This document shows positions 59,363-64,000 of a stretch of 64,000 nucleotides of DNA, one piece after another. The stretch's first letter is position 1; each line of letters begins with the position of its first letter. This DNA is from Roseomonas sp. GTDB lineage: Bacteria > Pseudomonadota > Alphaproteobacteria > Acetobacterales > Acetobacteraceae. The notes beneath the pieces were generated by a model that saw only the letters and a program-made list of their open reading frames with translations, did not search any database and was not told the origin of the DNA. The position numbers were made by a program, and so were the translations under genes. The stretch covers positions 310,001 to 374,000 of the forward strand of contig JADCER010000003.1 of NCBI GenBank assembly GCA_020249925.1, written 5' to 3'.

Positions 59363-60151
59363 TTACCCCTTTGCCGCCGCAAAGAAGCGCGAAAAATCCG
59401 GCTTGCGCTTTTCCTGAAACGCCGCAACCGCTTCCGCCGCTTCCGGCCCGCGCAGCAGCGCGCCGAAGGCCGCGAATTCCACCTGCATATGTTCGGCGAT
59501 GCGCGCTGCATCCGCACGCCTGAGCAGCGCCTTGGTTTGCGCCATGGCCGCCGGCGGCTTGGCGGCCAAGGCGCGTGCCTTGGCTTCCGCATGGGCCAAT
59601 AATTCGTTGGCAGGCACCACGGCATTGATGATGCCGGCACGCAATGCGACGTCCGGCGCAAAGGCATCCCCCAGCATCAGCAATTCATTGGCGAGCAGCT
59701 GCCCGCCGCGCATCGGGACCAACAGGGAAGAACCGCCTTCCGGGCACAGCCCCAGATCCACAAAAGGCATGCGGAAGATGGCGTTATCGCCGGCATAGAC
59801 CAGATCGCAATGCAAAAGCAGCGTGGTGCCAATGCCAATCGCATAACCGGCCACCGCCGCAACCACGGGCTTTGGGCACTCGCCAAGAGCCGCCAGCATT
59901 TCCCGCGCGGGTGAGGGAACCTCCGCCTGCTGTTCCCCGCGCGCGCGGAAATCCGCCACATCATTGCCGGAGGTGAAACAGGCATCGCCGCCCGTGATCA
60001 ATACGGCGCGAATGGCGGGTGTAGTTGCGGCCTCCCGCAACGCCACTGCCATCGCGCCATACATCGCCCGCGTCAGGGCGTTTTTCTTCTCCGACCGGTT
60101 CAGGCGAATGATGCGCAGCCCCGCATCATCGGTGATCTCAATTTCAGACAT
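59363..60151 (-). CDS. Enoyl-CoA hydratase/isomerase family (isomerase-like crotonase)
   Basis: 262 aa. Oxyanion segments FTSGNDVADF and AGYAIGIGTTLLLHCD. The first catalytic Glu position reads MPFVDLGL (no Glu), while the second is kept in LANELLMLGDAF; CPEGGSSLLVP is also typical of enoyl-CoA delta-isomerases (PaaG/ECI). So double-bond isomerisation is more likely than hydration. Operon with the Fe-ADH (4-base gap). Confidence 0.92.
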   Translation of the reverse strand: MSEIEITDDAGLRIIRLNRSEKKNALTRAMYGAMAVALREAATTPAIRAVLITGGDACFTSGNDVADFRARGEQQAEVPSPAREMLAALGECPKPVVAAVAGYAIGIGTTLLLHCDLVYAGDNAIFRMPFVDLGLCPEGGSSLLVPMRGGQLLANELLMLGDAFAPDVALRAGIINAVVPANELLAHAEAKARALAAKPPAAMAQTKALLRRADAARIAEHMQVEFAAFGALLRGPEAAEAVAAFQEKRKPDFSRFFAAAKG

Positions 60152-60227
60152 GGGCGTTCCTCAAACAGAAATGGGCGGGATGGTTGCGGTGATCCAAGGT
60201 GCAATCATGCCCGCTTCAGGAAGTGCG

Positions 60228-60998
60228 TCAAATCGCCGTATAGCCGCCATCCACCGCCCAGGAGACGCCGGTCACAAAGCTTGCTTTCGGGCTGCAAAGC
60301 CATACCACCGCTTCGGCGATCTCCTCTGCCTGGCCCATGCGCGCCATTGGCACGCGCCCCAGAATGCGCTCACCCCGCCGGCGCATCGTCTCCTCGGTCA
60401 TGGGTGTCTCGATATAGCCCGGACAAACCGCATTAACGCGGATGTTATCTTCGGCATGGTCAGCCGCCGCTGTCTTCGTGAGACCCACCACACCATGCTT
60501 TGCCGCAACATAGGCAGAGGAGGTAGCCGATCCGACCAACCCCAGGATCGAGGCGGTATTGATGATGACGCCGCCTGAAGCCTGCGCGCGCATTTGTGCC
60601 ACTTCATGCCGCAGGCATAGCCAAACGCCAGTCAGATTCACATCAATCAGGCGGCGCCATGCTTCAGGCGCGACATCCGCGATTTTCTGCCCCTGGGCAT
60701 TTACCTGATAAGGGGCGATGCCAGCATTGTTGAAGGCGCAGTCAAGGCCGCCAAAGGCATCCACCGTCGCCGCGATCATGGCCTTTACCGCGTCATCATC
60801 CGTGACATCACAAGCGATGGCGAGCGCTTGGCCACCCATCGCCTTGATTTCGGTGACAGTGCCTTGTGCCGCCTCCTCCAGGATATCCGCCACCGCCACC
60901 CGCGCTCCCTCCCGCGCAAAAGCGAGCGCAGTAGCGCGCCCTATGCCAGAGGCGCCGCCAGTCACGAGCGCGCTCTTGCCTTCCAGATCGCGTGTCAT
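60228..60998 (-). CDS. Short-chain dehydrogenase/reductase (SDR)
   Basis: 256 aa. TGGASGIG, NNAGIAP, Ser in NTASILGLVG and YVAAK, final VDGGYTAI. Asp in VADILEE suggests NAD. Very similar in style to cyclohexanol or 2,5-dichloro-dihydrodiol dehydrogenase-like SDRs; substrate unknown. A 36-codon ORF with a strong ribosome site ends three bases before its ATG, so it may be translated from the same message. 76 bases separate it from the crotonase gene. Confidence 0.94.
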   Translation of the reverse strand: MTRDLEGKSALVTGGASGIGRATALAFAREGARVAVADILEEAAQGTVTEIKAMGGQALAIACDVTDDDAVKAMIAATVDAFGGLDCAFNNAGIAPYQVNAQGQKIADVAPEAWRRLIDVNLTGVWLCLRHEVAQMRAQASGGVIINTASILGLVGSATSSAYVAAKHGVVGLTKTAAADHAEDNIRVNAVCPGYIETPMTEETMRRRGERILGRVPMARMGQAEEIAEAVVWLCSPKASFVTGVSWAVDGGYTAI

Positions 60999-61001
60999 TT
61001 T

Positions 61002-61112
61002 TCAGCCTTTCCTGTCTTGCGCCGGCGCTGATGCGTGTTGCAGCGCTGGAAAGCGCTGCTCGGCATCATGAAAGGCCAGCGGCGTGAAGCTGGTGGGTGA
61101 ATATGGGGTCAT
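61002..61112 (-). CDS. Possible small protein (36 aa) upstream of the SDR gene
   Basis: Starts with MTPYSPTSFTPLAFHDAEQR; 36 codons. AGGAGG lies 5 bases before the ATG at 61112, a better ribosome site than that of most genes nearby, and the stop is 3 bases before the ATG of the SDR. No signal peptide, membrane helix or Cys. It could be a real small protein, a leader peptide that couples translation to the SDR, or the remnant of a longer gene. I do not recognise a family. Confidence 0.45.
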   Translation of the reverse strand: MTPYSPTSFTPLAFHDAEQRFPALQHASAPAQDRKG

Positions 61113-61137
61113 GGTGGCCTCCTGTTTCCTGATGCTC

Positions 61138-61152
61138 ACCCGCCGCGCGGGT
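61138..61152. promoter_or_regulatory. Operator-like dyad between divergent SDR units
   Basis: ACCCGC-CGC-GCGGGT is a perfect 6-bp inverted repeat with a 3-base centre, 25 bases upstream of the small ORF start and 53 bases before the plus-strand SDR start. It is GC-rich, so chance occurrence is not excluded. Confidence 0.25.
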
Positions 61153-61205
61153 ATCGGCAAGCCCGCCATCCCATGCCATAAAGGCAGTGAAAATAGGGAG
61201 GATGG

Positions 61206-61958
61206 ATGATGTCACGCAAAACAATGTTGATCACCGGGGCCGGGCGCGGCATTGGCGCGGCCACGGCGCGCATGGCGGCCGCCCGCGGCTATGATTTATG
61301 CCTGACCTACCAGCAGGATCGCGTCAGCGCCGAAGCGGTGCAGCGCGATTGCGAAGCGGCGGGGGCGAAGGTCTTGCTGCTGCAAGGCTCGGTCGAGGAT
61401 GAGGCGCATGCGATTGCCGCCTTTGATGGCATCATGAAGCATTTCGGGCGCATTGATGTGGTCGTGAATAATGCCGGCGGGACGGGCCCGCGCGGGCGGC
61501 TGGAAGATATTACCCATGCCGGCTGGGCCAATACCATGGGCGCCAATGTCACCGGCCTTGCCATGTTCTGCCGTGAAGCGGTGAAGCGCATGTCCACCAA
61601 GCATGGCGGCAAGGGGGGTGCGATTGTGAATGTCTCCTCCCGCGCCTCGGAACTCGGCAGTGCGGGCGAATATGTCCATTATGCCGCGAGCAAGGCCGCG
61701 GTGGATACGCTAACGATAGGGTTGGCGCGTGAAGTGGCGCAGGAAGGCATTCGGGTAAATGCGGTCAATCCGGGCCTGATTGAAACGGAAATCCATGCCC
61801 GTGGCGGCGCGCCGGATCGGCTGGCGCGGCTTGGGCCGCTGGTCCCCATGGGCCGGCCCGGCAAGCCTGAGGAAGTGGCGGAATGCATCCTGTTCCTGGC
61901 CTCTGACGCGGCTTCCTATGTGACGGCGGCCTGCCTGCAGGTTGGCGGCGGGCGGTGA
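61206..61958 (+). CDS. Short-chain dehydrogenase/reductase (SDR)
   Basis: 250 aa. TGAGRGIG, NNAGG, Ser in NVSSRASELG and Tyr-x3-Lys in VHYAASKAAV, ending in CLQVGGGR. The second-strand segment LTYQQDRVSAE with Gln-Gln-Asp and the RGIG Arg favour NADP. It resembles FabG-like glucose/ribitol dehydrogenases. A second ATG three bases on is an equal start. GGGAGGATGG lies upstream. Separate from the FAD gene at 62003 by 44 bases on the same strand. Confidence 0.93.
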   Translation: MMSRKTMLITGAGRGIGAATARMAAARGYDLCLTYQQDRVSAEAVQRDCEAAGAKVLLLQGSVEDEAHAIAAFDGIMKHFGRIDVVVNNAGGTGPRGRLEDITHAGWANTMGANVTGLAMFCREAVKRMSTKHGGKGGAIVNVSSRASELGSAGEYVHYAASKAAVDTLTIGLAREVAQEGIRVNAVNPGLIETEIHARGGAPDRLARLGPLVPMGRPGKPEEVAECILFLASDAASYVTAACLQVGGGR

Positions 61959-62002
61959 TGACGCATGTTTCGTTAACCGAAAGCGCATAAACTGGTCCTG
62001 TC

Positions 62003-63106
62003 ATGACCGGAAGACGCTTCGACGCAATGGTGATTGGGGGCGGGCTGGTGGGCTCCGCCATTGCGTGGGGTCTCCGGCGTGAAGGGCTTTCGGTTGTGCT
62101 GCTGGATGAGGGGGATGCCGCCTATCGCGCCAGCCGGGGGAATTTCGGCCTGGTTTGGGTACAATCCAAGGGGCTCGGCGCGCCATGGTATCAGCGCTGG
62201 ACGCGCCAATCGGCCGAAAGCTGGGCGCAATTGGCGGATGATCTGACCAAGCAAACCGGGCAATCGCTTCATCTTGCCCAACTAGGCGGCGTGCATCTTT
62301 GCCTTTCCGATCAGGAAATGAAAGACCGCGAAGCGCGCATGCAGCAAATGAAGCGCGAAGCGGGCAATTACGGTTTTGAATACCGAATGCTTGATGCGCG
62401 GGAAGCGCGCGAAATGCTGCCTGGGCTTGGGTCTGCCGTGGTGGGTGCTTCCTTCACGCCCTATGATGGCCATGTCAGCCCTTTGGCACTTCTGCGCAGC
62501 CTGCATCACGGTTTTACGGCGCTTGGCGGGGTTTATTTGCCCAATGTGAAAATCACCGGCATCGCGACCGCGCCACGCAATTTCCTGCTGGAAACCAATC
62601 TTGGCACCATCCAGGCGGAACGCGCCGTGCTGGCGGCTGGCCTCGGCAATGCCGCGCTCGCTTCCCATTTCGGCTTGAAGGCACCGGTACGCCCGCAGCG
62701 TGGCCAGGTGCTGGTGACGGAACGCACGCGCGCTGCCCTGCCCATGCCCACCACCACCATTCGCCAAACCGGTGAAGGCAGCATCATGCTGGGCGATAGC
62801 GTGGAGGAAGTGGGGTTCGATACACGCCAGACCCAACCGGTGATGGCGGAAATTGCCCATCGCGCGGCGCTTTGTTTTCCCTGGATCGGCAAGCTGAATG
62901 TGGTGCGCGCTTGGTCAGCGCTGCGCGTCATGTCGCCTGATGGGCTGCCGATTTATGACCAGTCCGAAACCCTGCCCGGTGCCTATACCGCCAATTGCCA
63001 TTCCGGCGTTACGCTGGCCGCCGCGCATGGGAAGCTGCTGGCACCCATGATTGCGCGTGGCGCGCTTGATCCTTTCCTGGCGCCGTTTTCGGCTGAGCGC
63101 TTCTGA
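62003..63106 (+). CDS. FAD-dependent oxidoreductase, HcnC/opine-oxidase beta-like
   Basis: 367 aa DAO-family flavoprotein. VIGGGLVGSAIAWGLRREG (residues ~10-28), SRGNFGLVWVQSKG, and PVRPQRGQVLVTER; C-terminal HSGVTLAAAHGKLLAP. Members deaminate or dehydrogenate glycine, opines, or D-/hydroxyproline. The next two genes (2Fe-2S protein, NAD(P)/FAD oxidoreductase) are the partners seen in HcnABC, opine oxidase and D-hydroxyproline dehydrogenase complexes, so this is the catalytic beta subunit of such a heterotrimer. The stop overlaps the next ATG by one base (TGATG). Confidence 0.93.
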   Translation: MTGRRFDAMVIGGGLVGSAIAWGLRREGLSVVLLDEGDAAYRASRGNFGLVWVQSKGLGAPWYQRWTRQSAESWAQLADDLTKQTGQSLHLAQLGGVHLCLSDQEMKDREARMQQMKREAGNYGFEYRMLDAREAREMLPGLGSAVVGASFTPYDGHVSPLALLRSLHHGFTALGGVYLPNVKITGIATAPRNFLLETNLGTIQAERAVLAAGLGNAALASHFGLKAPVRPQRGQVLVTERTRAALPMPTTTIRQTGEGSIMLGDSVEEVGFDTRQTQPVMAEIAHRAALCFPWIGKLNVVRAWSALRVMSPDGLPIYDQSETLPGAYTANCHSGVTLAAAHGKLLAPMIARGALDPFLAPFSAERF

Positions 63107-63402
63107 TGTTTCGCACGCGCCCCGATCATCGGCCGGAAACCGTGCAGGTTTACGTGGAAGGCCGCGCCCTGATGGTGCCGGAAGGCAGCAGCGCCGCCGC
63201 CGCCATTCTGATTGCGGGCCTGCCTGCCATTCGTGAAACAGCGGTGTCCGGCAGCCCGCGCCTGCCCTGGTGCATGATGGGCGTCTGCTTCGATTGCCTG
63301 GCCGAGATTGATGGGGTCGCGAACCGGCAGGCCTGCATGGTGCCGGTCGCTGCCGGCATGCGCATCGCCCGCCAGCATGGCGCGCGGGAGCCTCAGCGAT
63401 GA
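63106..63402 (+). CDS. (2Fe-2S)-binding subunit, HcnA/LhpG-like
   Basis: 98 aa. Cluster ligands C56, C61, C64 and C77 in CMMGVCFDCL and RQACMVP, with the RxPxC-MG-CFDC pattern found in the small subunit of three-part amino acid dehydrogenases. It carries electrons between the two FAD subunits. Overlaps both neighbours (1 base upstream, 4 bases downstream), which ensures matched expression. Confidence 0.93.
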   Translation: MFRTRPDHRPETVQVYVEGRALMVPEGSSAAAAILIAGLPAIRETAVSGSPRLPWCMMGVCFDCLAEIDGVANRQACMVPVAAGMRIARQHGAREPQR

Positions 63403-64000
63403 GCCTTGTGCCCGTCTCCACGCCTCAGGCGCCGCGCAAATTCGACCTGGCCATTGTGGGCGCGGGCCCCGCCGGCATGGCAGCGGCGATCACCGCGCGC
63501 GATTGCGGGCTTTCCGTATTGGTGGTGGATGAAAACCCCGCACCTGGCGGGCAGGTGTTTCGCGCCGCCGAATTGGCCGGCACCGATCCCGCCTTGGCGC
63601 GCGATATGGCGCCCGGGCTTGATCTGATCGCGCGCTTTCGCGCACTTGATATCACCTATCGCCCCGGTGCCACGCTTTGGATGCTCGATCCCGATATGGG
63701 CACGCTTTCACTTTCCCGTTTGAATGAGACGCTGGAATTCGTGGCGGATCGCATCTTGCTCACAACCGGCGCGCAGGAACGGCCAATGCCCATTCCGGGC
63801 TGGACTCTGCCTGGTGTAATGAGTGCGGGCGCGGCGCAGATTGCGTTGAAAACGGCCGGCATGGTGCCATCGGGCAGGGTGGTGCTGGCAGGGCAGGGGC
63901 CGCTGATGTGGCTGCTGGCCAATCAATTGATCCGCGCAGGCGTGCTGCCGGTGCTGGTGGAAACACGCACCCAGCCCATTTTGCGCACGGCACTTGAACA
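63399..64000 (+). CDS. NAD(P)/FAD-dependent oxidoreductase, HcnB/opine-oxidase alpha-like (3' end outside window)
   Basis: At least 200 codons, continuing past the right edge. The FAD motif AIVGAGPAGMAAAITARDCG (residues ~18-37), VVDENPAPGGQVFRA and LLTTGAQERPMPIPGWTLPGVMSAGAAQIALK are hallmarks of the alpha subunit of opine oxidase/hydrogen cyanide synthase/D-hydroxyproline dehydrogenase. A second Rossmann motif begins at VVLAGQGPLMWLLANQL. The ATG at 63399 overlaps the preceding stop (ATGA). It probably takes electrons from the catalytic subunit through the 2Fe-2S protein to the membrane quinone pool. Confidence 0.92.
   Translation, partial: MSLVPVSTPQAPRKFDLAIVGAGPAGMAAAITARDCGLSVLVVDENPAPGGQVFRAAELAGTDPALARDMAPGLDLIARFRALDITYRPGATLWMLDPDMGTLSLSRLNETLEFVADRILLTTGAQERPMPIPGWTLPGVMSAGAAQIALKTAGMVPSGRVVLAGQGPLMWLLANQLIRAGVLPVLVETRTQPILRTALE

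Noticed and set aside
1-64000. CRISPR arrays, tRNA/rRNA genes, insertion sequences, integrase or phage genes
   Set aside because: None seen: no regularly spaced direct repeats, no tRNA-like cloverleaf noted by eye, no transposase or integrase motifs among the frames. A covariance-model scan would be needed to exclude small RNAs.

Overview
The window looks like a chromosomal segment of a high-GC alphaproteobacterium, most likely of the Acetobacteraceae/Rhodospirillales type (Roseomonas-like). This is an inference from three things: the strongly GC-biased third codon positions, the alphaproteobacterial flavour of LpxB, Zur, SecDF and HisI, and above all the very large number of TctC/Bug periplasmic solute receptors. 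I recognise about 66 protein genes packed with little intergenic space, many with ATGA or GTGA stop/start overlaps. I see no rRNA, tRNA, CRISPR array, insertion sequence or prophage. No gene-free stretch exceeds about 210 bases.

Layout. 1-4 kb: tail of a rhodanese protein, ComF-type phosphoribosyltransferase, glutaredoxin, a PLP ammonia-lyase and a DenD-like epimerase. 4-25 kb: an accessory catabolic belt. It holds an ADP-forming acyl-CoA synthetase with a crotonase, seven Bug receptors, an M20 peptidase, an amidase-FAH-Bug operon, a CE4 deacetylase, an Asp/Glu racemase-family protein, a fused nitrile hydratase with a poly-His linker, and an RraA/thioesterase/HIBADH/Fe-ADH operon. 24.6-39.9 kb: mostly housekeeping. 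It holds an EAL protein, a fused SecDF, a Gfo/Idh enzyme, a ketopantoate-reductase-like enzyme, an SDR, and an lpxB-nitrilase-GNAT-COG0523-hisI run divergent from zur. After that come three small envelope proteins and a metC-sseA-alaX operon. 40-64 kb: a second catabolic belt. It holds a DMT permease, esterase plus Baeyer-Villiger monooxygenase, MBL hydrolase-Bug-crotonase, a cyclase/tartrate dehydrogenase/DUF1028 operon and a six-gene TauD/TfdA-FAH-Bug-Bug-PEP mutase-dehalogenase operon. It ends with a DadA-like oxidase with two SDRs, an Fe-ADH/crotonase pair, further SDRs and an hcnABC-like three-subunit amino-acid dehydrogenase cut by the right edge.

How it works together. The recurring unit is one or two Bug receptors beside a small set of soluble enzymes (hydrolases, dehydrogenases, crotonases), which suggests many small uptake-and-degradation modules for organic acids, amides and related compounds. 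No TctA or TctB membrane subunit is present, so these receptors must share permeases encoded elsewhere or act in sensing. The most distinctive items are (i) the zinc locus, where a Zur-box-like palindrome sits exactly between zur and hisI and covers both predicted -10 elements; (ii) the nitrile hydratase fusion, which carries a beta N-terminal domain, 11 histidines and a full alpha subunit but no beta C-terminal domain; and (iii) the TauD/TfdA-dehalogenase operon. Substrates of the catabolic modules cannot be read from sequence alone.
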